This document shows, in pieces, positions 54,597-62,940 of a stretch of DNA of 64,000 nt (its first letter is position 1; every line of letters starts with the position of its first letter). Below the pieces are notes generated by a model. The model saw only the letters and a list, made by a program, of their open reading frames with translations, made no database searches and was not told the DNA's origin. The position numbers were made by a program, and so were the translations under genes. This DNA is from Caballeronia turbans (GTDB taxonomy: Bacteria; Pseudomonadota; Gammaproteobacteria; Burkholderiales; Burkholderiaceae), in contig FCOD02000002.1 in assembly GCA_001544655.2 (NCBI GenBank), positions 372,001 through 436,000 of the forward strand. The letters are read 5' to 3'.

Positions 54597-55523
54597 TCAC
54601 TCGTCGATATCGGCGTCGCTGAATCCGGTGGGGTCTTCCTTCGCGGCTTCGGTGAACATCGACGTGAACTGGTCGAGTGTGGCGAGCGTGTCGCGCCCGG
54701 TTCGCGTGATGCGATAAAACGAAAGCGGAACTTCGGGCCGCAACGCGTCGACACGCACCCTGTAGCGGTAGCAGATATGTTCGCAGAAGGAAGGCATGAC
54801 CGCGGTGCCGAGCCCTTCCTGCGCCATCGCGATGGCTGTCTGCAAGTGACCCACGACGATGCGGCGGCTCACGGTCACTTCCTCTTTCGATAGTGTCGCC
54901 TCGATGAGCCGTTGCAGCGGATTGTCCTTCGGCAGCGTGATGAGCGGCTGATTCTCGAGCGCGGTCCAGCGCATGCCGGAGCCGCGCAGCGGCGCGCCTG
55001 CCTGCGCGGGCGATACGGCGACGAGCCGCGTCGGGAAGATCGGCGTGCGGTCGATGCCGGAAAGCTGTGAGAAGAACACGCCGAACGCGGCGTCGAGATG
55101 GCCTTCCTCGACCATCTGCACGAGTTCGGTCGGATTGCGGTCGACGAGTTCGATCTGCGCGTTCGGATAGACATTCGAAAAGCGCGCGAGCACCGAGGGC
55201 ATGAGGCTCGCTGCGATCATCGGCGTGCAGCCGAGCAGCAGCGACGATTGTTTCTGACGCCCCAGCTCGTTGAGTTCGATGACCGATTTCTCGAGCGACT
55301 CGACGATCGCCATCGCGGTGGGATAGAACAGGCGGCCGGCTTCGGTCAGCGAGACCGTGCGCGTGGTGCGTTCGAGCAGACGGCAATCGAGCTGCGTTTC
55401 GAGTTCACGAATGATCGCGGAAAGCGCCGCCTGGCTGAGATGCATGCTCTGCGCGGTCTTCGTGAAGCTCGACGCATTCGCGACGCCAAGAAAAACCTTG
55501 AGTTGCTTGAGGGATAGATTCAT
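54597..55523 (-). CDS. LysR family transcriptional regulator of the UbiD/molybdenum hydroxylase operon
   Basis: A 308-residue regulator with an N-terminal winged helix (SLKQLKVFLGVANASSFTKT, SQAALSAIIRELE) and a LysR effector domain beginning SSLLLGCTPMIAASLMPSVLARF. It lies directly downstream of the catabolic operon on the same strand, 104 bases after the UbiD stop, and is probably the pathway regulator. A possible -10 (TAGAAT) precedes it, so it may have its own promoter. A much longer frame on this strand is an overlap artefact. Confidence 0.87.
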   Translation of the reverse strand: MNLSLKQLKVFLGVANASSFTKTAQSMHLSQAALSAIIRELETQLDCRLLERTTRTVSLTEAGRLFYPTAMAIVESLEKSVIELNELGRQKQSSLLLGCTPMIAASLMPSVLARFSNVYPNAQIELVDRNPTELVQMVEEGHLDAAFGVFFSQLSGIDRTPIFPTRLVAVSPAQAGAPLRGSGMRWTALENQPLITLPKDNPLQRLIEATLSKEEVTVSRRIVVGHLQTAIAMAQEGLGTAVMPSFCEHICYRYRVRVDALRPEVPLSFYRITRTGRDTLATLDQFTSMFTEAAKEDPTGFSDADIDE

Positions 55524-55585
55524 CGACGACGGCCGTTTGTTTTTCGGGCGTGGAGCATGCCCGATTCTATCCCGTCCGCAGCAGC

Positions 55586-55621
55586 GGCTGCCGCACCGCG
55601 GGACTTTCCGGTGCGACAGCC
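55586..55621 (-). terminator. Strong hairpin after the UbiD gene
   Basis: On the reverse strand GGCTGTCGCACCG pairs with CGGTGCGGCAGCC over 13 positions (one G-T wobble), starting seven bases after the UbiD stop. No T run follows, so it may act as an attenuator or RNA-end stabiliser between the operon and the LysR gene. Confidence 0.6.
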
Positions 55622-55627
55622 CGTGCG

Positions 55628-57193
55628 TCACGCAAGGACGTAGCGGCCTTCCTCGTCCCGTGTGATCGCGCGCCGTTGCGCCGTGTCTTCGAGCCAGCGG
55701 ACCACTTCGCGGCCGTCGCGCGTGCCGGTCGCGGCCATCAGTTCGGAAAAGCGCTTCGGTCCGTCTTCGAGCGCCGCTTCGAGCGAGTCGAAGCGCGCGC
55801 CGCGATACGCGGGCGGCGTCGGCACGCGATGCTCGAGATCGCGCTCGGCGCCCGGCGCGAGCAACGGCAGCGTGAGATCGAAGCCGGCCTTCGCCGTTTT
55901 CGTCGCGCCGAGCAGCGACGGGTCGAGCGGCATCGCGCGCAGGCTGTCCTGGAGCACCAGATCGCGATCGGCCTGAAAGCGCGTGGCGAGCGCCCAGTCC
56001 ATCTGCTCGTCCGAGAACACGTCGATGTCGGGATCGACCACGAAAACATGCTTCACGTTTGCAAGCGATGCGAACACGGCCGCGATCGCGTTGCGCGCCT
56101 CGCCCGGCACGCGCTGCTGCATCGCGACGCGCACGTTGAACATGCCGCCGGTGGCCGGGTTCGCATAGACGGCCTTCACTTCGCGCACGGCGGTTTCGAG
56201 CGCGCGCCACACCGTCACTTCGGTGCGCAGCGCGGCGAGCTGCGCGGTATCGGTGCGCGCCATCGAGCGGCCGCCGATCGTGCACGTCTGAAAGACTGCG
56301 TCGCGCCGATGCGTGATCGCGGTCAGATGGAACAGCGGATTCGTCTTCACGCCGCCGTAATAGCCGAGGAATTCGCCGTACGGGCCTTCGGGCTCGGCGT
56401 GGCCGCGCTCGTCGAGATAGCCTTCCAGGATGAACTCGGCGTCGGCGGGCACGAGCAGGTCGTTCGTCACGCACTTGACCACGCCCATCGGCGCGCCGCG
56501 CAGCGCGGCGACGAGTTCGAGCTCGTCGGCGGGAATGCGCATGGTCGCGCCGACATGATCGACCGGATGCGTCCCGACGGCGAATGCGATCGGGGTACGC
56601 TCGCCGCGCTTCGCGTGGCCGATGGCGATGGCCCGCAGATCCGACGGCGCGACGAGATCGATGCCCGCCGTGCGGCGCCCGCGCAGCATCAGGCGGCGAA
56701 TGCCGACGTTGGTCCAGCCCGTGTCCGGATCGACGGCGAAGTCGATCGACGCCGAAATGTACGGCGCGCCGTCGAGATCGTGCTGGAGATGCACGGGCAG
56801 GGCGGTGAAGTCGCACGCGTCGCCGGTGAGCACGACTTGCTGCGCGGGTGCTTCCTCACGGCTCACTTCGACGAGCTTGCCTTTCACGCGCAGGCGTTCG
56901 CGCACGGTGTCGAGCAGTCGCTGCGGCGTCGTATCGAACGCCTTGGCGAGACGCGATCGGCTCGCGGCGACGCTGCCCGCGAGCGACACGGCGCCGCCGG
57001 ACGGCCGCCTGAACCACACGGCGCGCGGGTTGCCTTCCATGATGCCGGCGATGTCGGCGAGATCGACGGACGCGTCATGGCGTTCGAGTTCGCTCTCGTC
57101 GAGCGATTCGAGGAAGCGGCGCAGGCGGAAGCGTTCGAGGTCGGGCGCGGGCGTGCCATCGACGGTCGAAGGAATGGCGGTGTTGGGTCTCAA
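55628..57193 (-). CDS. UbiD family prenyl-FMN-dependent decarboxylase
   Basis: A 521-residue enzyme of the UbiD family, which reversibly decarboxylates unsaturated or aromatic acids using prenylated FMN. Seen are NPRAVWFRR, VVLTGDACDFTALPVHLQHD, a metal/prFMN-site region ISASIDFAVDPDTGWTNVGI and the active-site glutamates in EPEGPYGEFLGYYGG. Translation appears to start at TTG 57193, six bases after AAGGA; no ATG is well placed, and the frame upstream runs into the crotonase gene. The prenyltransferase UbiX is not in the window. Last structural gene of the operon. The substrate may be the hydroxylated acid made by the molybdenum enzyme. Confidence 0.87.
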   Translation of the reverse strand: MRPNTAIPSTVDGTPAPDLERFRLRRFLESLDESELERHDASVDLADIAGIMEGNPRAVWFRRPSGGAVSLAGSVAASRSRLAKAFDTTPQRLLDTVRERLRVKGKLVEVSREEAPAQQVVLTGDACDFTALPVHLQHDLDGAPYISASIDFAVDPDTGWTNVGIRRLMLRGRRTAGIDLVAPSDLRAIAIGHAKRGERTPIAFAVGTHPVDHVGATMRIPADELELVAALRGAPMGVVKCVTNDLLVPADAEFILEGYLDERGHAEPEGPYGEFLGYYGGVKTNPLFHLTAITHRRDAVFQTCTIGGRSMARTDTAQLAALRTEVTVWRALETAVREVKAVYANPATGGMFNVRVAMQQRVPGEARNAIAAVFASLANVKHVFVVDPDIDVFSDEQMDWALATRFQADRDLVLQDSLRAMPLDPSLLGATKTAKAGFDLTLPLLAPGAERDLEHRVPTPPAYRGARFDSLEAALEDGPKRFSELMAATGTRDGREVVRWLEDTAQRRAITRDEEGRYVLA

Positions 57194-57239
57194 TCTGGGT
57201 TCCTTGATGCTTGGGGGTGACGGCGCACGTGCGCCGTCC

Positions 57240-57965
57240 TCAGAAGCGCGCGGAAAGCGCTGTCGCCGCGAGATGCGCGGCAAAGCCGCTCGCACCGTTC
57301 GCCGGCATTTCGGGCGCGAGATGCAGGAACTGCTTCACCGCGCGCAGCGTGACCGCGCTGCAGCCGAGCAGCGTGTCGGCGAGCGCGTCCGCTTCGGCGT
57401 CCAGGTTCGCCGCCGGCACGACACGGCTCACGAGCCCGGCGTGCAGCGCTTCGCTCGCGGACAAGCGCACGCGGCTCAGCACCATGTGTGCGACGGTTTT
57501 CAACGGCACGCGGCCGATCAGCGCCGACATCACGAGCGTCGGCGGAATGTCGCGTTCCATTTCGGGGATCTGGAACACGGCATCGTCGGACGCGAGCGCG
57601 ATGTCGCACACGCCCGCGAGCGCGCAGCCCACGCCGAGCGCATTGCCGCGCACGACCGACGCCACGGGCACGCGCACGGCCTTGAGCGCGTCGTAGAGCG
57701 CGAGCGGCGGCGCGGCGACCACGCGGCGCAGCGTTTCGGCGGACGGCTTCGCGTCCTTCGGCGGCATCGGCGAAAGGCGGCCCTTGCAGAAGTCGGGGCC
57801 GCTCGCGAGGATGCGCACGAGCTTCACATCGTCGTCGAGCGTCGTGATGCATTCGATGATCGTCTCGCTCATCGGCGCGTCGATCAGATTGCCGTTTTCG
57901 GGATGGTCGAGGACCACGTCCACGAGCGGGCCGTTGCGGCGGATCGCAACGTGAGGGCTTGTCAT
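57240..57965 (-). CDS. Enoyl-CoA hydratase/isomerase family protein (crotonase fold)
   Basis: A 241-residue crotonase-fold protein. The oxyanion-hole region reads ASGPDFCKG and RGNALGVGCALAGVCDIALAS. In hydratases the motif is GGGCE; here the first catalytic Glu is Ala, while the second (FQIPEMERDIPP) is kept. It may therefore be a hydrolase, isomerase or C-C lyase of the fold rather than a hydratase. ATG 57965 follows AAGGAG by six bases; an in-frame ATG overlapping the previous stop has no binding site. It lies 23 bases after the molybdenum subunit gene. Confidence 0.83.
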   Translation of the reverse strand: MTSPHVAIRRNGPLVDVVLDHPENGNLIDAPMSETIIECITTLDDDVKLVRILASGPDFCKGRLSPMPPKDAKPSAETLRRVVAAPPLALYDALKAVRVPVASVVRGNALGVGCALAGVCDIALASDDAVFQIPEMERDIPPTLVMSALIGRVPLKTVAHMVLSRVRLSASEALHAGLVSRVVPAANLDAEADALADTLLGCSAVTLRAVKQFLHLAPEMPANGASGFAAHLAATALSARF

Positions 57966-57988
57966 GCCGGTCTCCTTGTCGAGCGTGT

Positions 57989-60322
57989 TCATGCGTCGCG
58001 GTGGATGAATTCCCACACGACTTTCGGCGTGGCGGGCATCGCGAGTTCGTCGGTGCCGTATTCGCTGAGCGCGTCGGCGAGCGCGTTGAAGATCGTCGCC
58101 GTGGCGGGCGTGATGCCGCTCTCGCCGCCGCCCTTCACGCGCAGCGGATTGCCGTGGGTCGGGTCTTCGGTCAGTTCGAGGTTGAGTCGGGGAATCACGC
58201 CTGCGCGCGGCATGCCGTAATCCATGTACGAGCCGCTCAGCACCTGGCCCGTTTCGCGATCGACATAGCAGGTTTCCGACAGCGCCTGTCCGATACCCTG
58301 CGCGAGACCGCCGTGCACCTGGCCTTCGACGATCAGCGGATTGATCGGCTGGCCGACATCGTCGACCGACGTGTAATTGACGAGCTTCACGACGCCCGTG
58401 TCCGGGTCCACTTCGAGTTCGCACACGGCCGCGCCCGTCGGATGCGCGGGGACACGCGTGTTCACTTCGGCCTCGGCGTACAGCGTGCGCTTGGCGCGCT
58501 CGCCCGGCAGACCGTCGCGCGCGACGTGGGCGGCCACCTCGAAGAGGCCGATTTCACGCGATGAAGCTGCATCGGAAAACACGCCGTTAGCGAAGCTCAC
58601 GTGCTCCGGCGCGACATCGAACAGCTCGGCTGCGACGCGCTTGCCGAGCATCACGATCTGCGCGGCGGTATCGACGAGCAGCATGCCGCCGAGGCGCATC
58701 GAGCGGTCCGAATGACTGCCGCCGCCCACGCTCACGAACGCGGTATCGCCGGTGCGCAGCGCGATCGACGCGATCGGCACGCCGAGATGCTGCGCGATGA
58801 CCTGCGCAAACGTCGTTTCGTGGCCCTGGCCGGTGGACTGCGTACCGGACACGATATCGATGCGGCCTTCCGGCAGCACGGTCAGTTCGATGCGCTCGCG
58901 CGGCGCGCCCACGGGCGACTCGACGTAGTTCGCAAGCCCGATGCCGCGCAGCATGCCGTTCGCGCGCGAGGCGGCGCGCCGCGCCTCGAAGCCGTCCCAT
59001 TGCGCGAGCTCGAGCGCGCGCGCCATGTTGCGCGCGAATTCGCCGCTGTCGTAGGTGAGGCCCATCGGGCTGCGGTACGGCAGCTTCTCGTGCGCGATCA
59101 GATTGCGCCGGCGGATCTCCGCGCGGTCGAGGCCGAGCTCCGCCGCCGCGAGGTCGAGCATGCGCTCGATCACGTGCGTCGCTTCGGGGCGGCCCGCGCC
59201 GCGATAGGGCGCGGTCGGCACGGTGTTGGTCATCACCGCGCTGATGTGCACGGCGGCGAGCGGCACGTCATAGACGGTCGTCATGATGCGCGTGCCATTG
59301 GACATTGGCACATAGGACACCGTATGCGCGCCGACATTGCCGATCCATTCGTTGTCGATGGCGAGGATGCGGCCGTCCCGCGAAAAACCGAAGGTGGCGC
59401 GCACGATCTGGTCGCGGCCCTGATAGTCGGAGAGGAACGCTTCGCTGCGATCGCTCGTCCACTTCACCGGCCGGCCGATGCGGCGCGCGGCCCACACCAC
59501 GGCAAGCTGCTCGACGTAGATGAACGAACGCGGGCCGAAGCCGCCGCCCGTGTCGGGACAGACGACGCGAACCTGTGACGGCGGCACCTTGAGCGCGGCG
59601 GCGAGGCAGAGCTTTTGGCGCACGGCGCCCTGGCTGCCGGAGATCAGCGTGTAAGCGCCGCTTTCGGCATCGAACACGCCGATCGCGGCGCGCGGCTCCA
59701 TCTGGCAATTCACGACGCGGCTGTGATGAAACTCGCGCGTGAGGACGAACGGCGCATCCGCGATGATGCGGCGCGCTTCGTTGCGATCGCCGATCTGCGT
59801 CTGGAAGCACAGGTTGTGCGCCGCGCCCGCCCACAGTCGCGGCGCGCCTTCCTGCATCGCATCGGCTGCATTGACGACGGCGCCGAGCACGTCGTAATCG
59901 ACCTCGATCATTTCCGTCGCGTTGCGCGCGGCGAGGGCGGTGTCGGCGATCACCATCGCGATCGCCTCGCCGACGTAACGCACGCGGTCGATCGGCAGCG
60001 GAACATGCAGCTGGTTGAAGATCTCGCCGGTCGATGAAGTCAGGAAGGCCTTCTTCGTGGCGTCGATAGCATCGATGGGATTGGGCACGTGATCGACGCC
60101 CTGAAAGCCGTCGTCGAGATAATCTTGGCCCACGAGCACCGCGATCACGCCGGGCGCCTCGCGCGCGGCCGATACGTCGATCGAGCGCAGCGCGGCGTGA
60201 GCGTGCGGCGAGCGCAGGAACGCCGCATGAACCTGGCCCTCGACGCGCAGGTCGTCGGTGTATTGGCCGTTGCCGGTCACGAAGCGCCGGTCTTCGAGGC
60301 GCGGGATGGGTTGGCCGATCAT
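57989..60322 (-). CDS. Molybdenum hydroxylase large subunit (CoxL/xanthine dehydrogenase family)
   Basis: A 777-residue molybdopterin-cytosine-dinucleotide-type large subunit. It has [20 protein letters not shown] at the start, the cofactor motif [26 protein letters not shown] and the catalytic Glu region [12 protein letters not shown]. The active-site loop reads [10 protein letters not shown], as in form-II or generic hydroxylases, not the AYxCSFR of true CO dehydrogenase. It would hydroxylate an aromatic or heterocyclic ring with water as oxygen source. It overlaps the small subunit gene by four bases (ATGA). Confidence 0.9.
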   Translation of the reverse strand: MIGQPIPRLEDRRFVTGNGQYTDDLRVEGQVHAAFLRSPHAHAALRSIDVSAAREAPGVIAVLVGQDYLDDGFQGVDHVPNPIDAIDATKKAFLTSSTGEIFNQLHVPLPIDRVRYVGEAIAMVIADTALAARNATEMIEVDYDVLGAVVNAADAMQEGAPRLWAGAAHNLCFQTQIGDRNEARRIIADAPFVLTREFHHSRVVNCQMEPRAAIGVFDAESGAYTLISGSQGAVRQKLCLAAALKVPPSQVRVVCPDTGGGFGPRSFIYVEQLAVVWAARRIGRPVKWTSDRSEAFLSDYQGRDQIVRATFGFSRDGRILAIDNEWIGNVGAHTVSYVPMSNGTRIMTTVYDVPLAAVHISAVMTNTVPTAPYRGAGRPEATHVIERMLDLAAAELGLDRAEIRRRNLIAHEKLPYRSPMGLTYDSGEFARNMARALELAQWDGFEARRAASRANGMLRGIGLANYVESPVGAPRERIELTVLPEGRIDIVSGTQSTGQGHETTFAQVIAQHLGVPIASIALRTGDTAFVSVGGGSHSDRSMRLGGMLLVDTAAQIVMLGKRVAAELFDVAPEHVSFANGVFSDAASSREIGLFEVAAHVARDGLPGERAKRTLYAEAEVNTRVPAHPTGAAVCELEVDPDTGVVKLVNYTSVDDVGQPINPLIVEGQVHGGLAQGIGQALSETCYVDRETGQVLSGSYMDYGMPRAGVIPRLNLELTEDPTHGNPLRVKGGGESGITPATATIFNALADALSEYGTDELAMPATPKVVWEFIHRDA

Positions 60323-60828
60323 CGTGTGGCGTCCTCGGTGGTGGCATCGCCGAGCGACGGATACATCGCGTGCGCCGCATGACGCACGGCCTCGATGATG
60401 TTCACATAGCCCGTGCATCGGCAGATGTTGCCTTCGAGCGCGTGGCAGATGCTCTCTTCGTCGAGCGACGGCTCTTGGCGCAGATAGAAGCTCGACGACA
60501 TGATCATGCCCGGCGTGCAGAAGCCGCATTGCAGGCCGTGGCATTGCACGAACGCGTTCTGCACCGGATGCAGCGGAGCATTCTCGTCTTTACGCAACCC
60601 TTCGACCGTCGTGACGGCGCCGCCGCTCGCCTGCGCGGCGAGCACCGTGCACGACTTCACCGAGACGCCGTCGAGATGCACCGTGCACGCGCCGCATTGA
60701 CTCGTGTCGCAACCGACATGCGTGCCCGTGAGACGCAGCGTTTCGCGCAGAAACTCGACGAGCAACGTCTCGTCGGGCACTTCGCGCGTCACGTCCTCGC
60801 CGTTCACCCGTAGTTGGATTTCAGCCAT
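60319..60828 (-). CDS. Molybdenum hydroxylase [2Fe-2S] small subunit (CoxS family)
   Basis: A 169-residue electron-transfer subunit. The plant-type cluster cysteines are [16 protein letters not shown] and SCTVLA; the second cluster is [12 protein letters not shown] and [12 protein letters not shown]. Both sets are complete. Order in the operon is FAD subunit, CoxG, small subunit, large subunit. Confidence 0.92.
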   Translation of the reverse strand: MAEIQLRVNGEDVTREVPDETLLVEFLRETLRLTGTHVGCDTSQCGACTVHLDGVSVKSCTVLAAQASGGAVTTVEGLRKDENAPLHPVQNAFVQCHGLQCGFCTPGMIMSSSFYLRQEPSLDEESICHALEGNICRCTGYVNIIEAVRHAAHAMYPSLGDATTEDATR

Positions 60829-60840
60829 GGTTCACCTCGC

Positions 60841-61308
60841 TTACTGTGCGGCGGCGGCGCTTGCGTTTGCGCTCATCGTCGCGTTGAAGCGCTTGAAGAA
60901 CTCCGCCGCGAGCTTGTTCGCCACCGATGTGACGAGGCGCGAGCCGATCTGCGCGAGCTTGCCGCCTACCTGCGCATCGGCGACGTACGTGAGAAGCGTG
61001 CCGCCTTCGTCGGCGTCGGCGAGCGTGACCGTCGCACTCATCTTTCCGAAGCCCGCGATGCCGCCTTCGCCCTGGCCGAGAATCTTGTAACCGTTCGGGC
61101 CGTCGCGCTCCGACAGCAAGAGCGTGCCCTTGAAGCGCGCCTTGACGGGTCCGACCGACGCGATCACGACGGCCCTGTACTCGTCGTCGTTTTGTGCGAC
61201 GAACTCTTCGCAGCCGGGCACGCATGCCTGCAGCACCGCGGCATCGTTCAAGCCCTTCCATACCTGCTCGCGCGAGGCGGCAATGGTTTGCGATCCGGTG
61301 AACTCCAT
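60841..61308 (-). CDS. CoxG family (SRPBCC) protein
   Basis: A 155-residue START-like protein of the CO dehydrogenase subunit G family: FTGSQTIAASREQVWKGLND, LQACVPGCEEF, GFGKMSATVTL and VGGKLAQIGSRLVTSVANKLA. CoxG helps attach molybdenum hydroxylases to the membrane. It lies between the FAD and iron-sulfur subunit genes, spacing 12 and 21 bases. Confidence 0.9.
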   Translation of the reverse strand: MEFTGSQTIAASREQVWKGLNDAAVLQACVPGCEEFVAQNDDEYRAVVIASVGPVKARFKGTLLLSERDGPNGYKILGQGEGGIAGFGKMSATVTLADADEGGTLLTYVADAQVGGKLAQIGSRLVTSVANKLAAEFFKRFNATMSANASAAAAQ

Positions 61309-61329
61309 GTCTTGTCTCCTGAAAACGGT

Positions 61330-62148
61330 TTAGGCGGGCTGGCGCAGCGGCTGCGCCAGCAGCGCCAGCAATGCGCGGCGCGTGTAGGTTTCGATCAGAT
61401 GGGCGCGATACGCGGACGAGCCGTTGGCGTCGTCGGGCAGGGTGGCGGCATCCATCTTCAGCGGGATGAGCGCGGCTTCGGACAGATCGACGGCAAGCGC
61501 GGCTTCGGCCTCGAGCCAGCGGAACACCGACGCGCCCGCGCCCGTCACCGCGACGCGAATCGCATCCGCGAACTGCGCGATGAACACGCCCACCACGGCA
61601 TAACCGGACGCCGGCTGGCGGAACTTCGCATAGGCGGCGCGCAACGGAAGCGGATACTCGAATTCGGTCACGAGCTCGCCGGGTTCGAGCGCGGTCTCGA
61701 AGGTGTCGACGAAGAAATCGTCGGCGCCGATGCGGCGCTGCGAAGTGAGCACCTGTGCGTTGAGCGCGAGCACGGCGCTCGGATAATCGGCGGCGGGGTC
61801 GTTGTTCGCGACCGAGCCGCCCATCGTGCCGCGGTTGCGCACTTGCGGATCGGCGATCACGCTCGCGAGTTGCGCGAGCGCGGGGATCGCCGCGATCACC
61901 ACGGGCGAAGCGGCCACTTCCGCATGCTTCGTCAGCGCGCCGACGCGCAGCACGCCGCTTTCGACGCTCACGCCGCGCATCGACTCGATGCGCGTGAGAT
62001 CGATCAGATGCGAAGGCGCGGCGAGACGCTGCTTGAGCGTGGGAACCAGCGTCATCCCGCCGGAGAGCGGCCGGGCGTCCTCGTGTTCGCGCAGCAGGCC
62101 GAGCGCTTCATCGAGCGAGGACGCGCGCAGGTAAAGGGTTTCGTACAT
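61330..62148 (-). CDS. Molybdenum hydroxylase FAD subunit (CoxM family)
   Basis: A 272-residue flavoprotein. The FAD motifs are PLSGGMTLVPTLKQRL and TMGGSVANNDPAADYPSAVLAL, matching the AGGxSL and TxGGxxAxxDPAAD motifs of CoxM. The C-terminal CO_deh_flav_C-like part has FRQPASGYAVVGV. It is upstream of coxG and downstream of the alpha/beta hydrolase. Confidence 0.92.
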   Translation of the reverse strand: MYETLYLRASSLDEALGLLREHEDARPLSGGMTLVPTLKQRLAAPSHLIDLTRIESMRGVSVESGVLRVGALTKHAEVAASPVVIAAIPALAQLASVIADPQVRNRGTMGGSVANNDPAADYPSAVLALNAQVLTSQRRIGADDFFVDTFETALEPGELVTEFEYPLPLRAAYAKFRQPASGYAVVGVFIAQFADAIRVAVTGAGASVFRWLEAEAALAVDLSEAALIPLKMDAATLPDDANGSSAYRAHLIETYTRRALLALLAQPLRQPA

Positions 62149-62172
62149 GAAGTCTCCCGCGGCCGGTGGCCG

Positions 62173-62940
62173 TCAGGCCTGTTTCAGCCAGTTTTCCAAT
62201 GCGGTCGCTAGCGCGACCGGCACTTCGTACATCGGGTAATGTCCCGCGTTCGCGAGCGTTTCGATGCTCGCGCGCGGATACCACGCGAGCCAGGTGCGAT
62301 CCATGACGTCGGCGGTGAGCGACGGATCGTGCTCGCCGATGAAAAGCTTCACGGGCGTCTCGTTGCCCGTCACCTCGGCGGAAAAATCGCTCGCCGCCCA
62401 GTGCGGCAGATAGCCCGCGAATGCCTGCGCGCGCGATTGGCGTTGCGATTCCCGCGCAAGATGCGCGGTGAAACGCGGTGCAAGGCGATTGCCGGTCGAG
62501 AACGCGATGATCGCCGCGCGCCGTTCGACATCGTCGACAGCCGCACGAAACCCGGCGAGGCGCGTTTCGTCCATGCGCGAGCCGCACGCGGGCACCGCGC
62601 ACACGCCCGCCATGCGATCGATGCGTCCGCGCGCGGCGAGCATTACGCGCTGAATCGCGACGCCGCCCATCGAATGACCGATGAGGCTGAAGGTGTCCCA
62701 GCCGAGCTGGTCGGCGAGCGCGAGCACGTCCTCTGCGGCTTCTTCGAAGGTGAATGCGCCGTGTCGCTCGCGCGAGCGGCCATAGCCGCGATAGTCGAAG
62801 AACACGTAGGTGAAGGCATCCGTATCGAGTGCGGGCACGAGCGGCTGCCAGTCATCGGCGCTGCCGAACCAGCCGTTCATCGCAAGCACCTTGCGCGGGC
62901 CGTGGCCGAGCTGCGTGTAACCGTTGAACGCCTGCGTCAT
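62173..62940 (-). CDS. Alpha/beta hydrolase
   Basis: A 255-residue hydrolase with an oxyanion region MNGWFGSADDWQPL, nucleophile elbow GHSMGG, acid loop FIGEHDPSLT and catalytic His in NAGHYPMYE: a complete Ser-Asp-His triad. Its start codon overlaps the stop of the fumarylacetoacetase-like gene (ATGA). It probably hydrolyses an ester, thioester or C-C bond in the same pathway. The substrate is unknown. Confidence 0.88.
   Translation of the reverse strand: MTQAFNGYTQLGHGPRKVLAMNGWFGSADDWQPLVPALDTDAFTYVFFDYRGYGRSRERHGAFTFEEAAEDVLALADQLGWDTFSLIGHSMGGVAIQRVMLAARGRIDRMAGVCAVPACGSRMDETRLAGFRAAVDDVERRAAIIAFSTGNRLAPRFTAHLARESQRQSRAQAFAGYLPHWAASDFSAEVTGNETPVKLFIGEHDPSLTADVMDRTWLAWYPRASIETLANAGHYPMYEVPVALATALENWLKQA

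Noticed and set aside
54597-56816. A 739-codon reverse frame containing the second LysR
   Set aside because: The N-terminal 430 codons are an out-of-frame reading of the UbiD gene. The LysR domain begins at 55523.
57989-62148. Aerobic CO dehydrogenase
   Set aside because: The large-subunit loop is PYRGAGR, not the AYxCSFR of form-I enzyme, and the operon has UbiD and fumarylacetoacetase genes instead of cox accessory genes.
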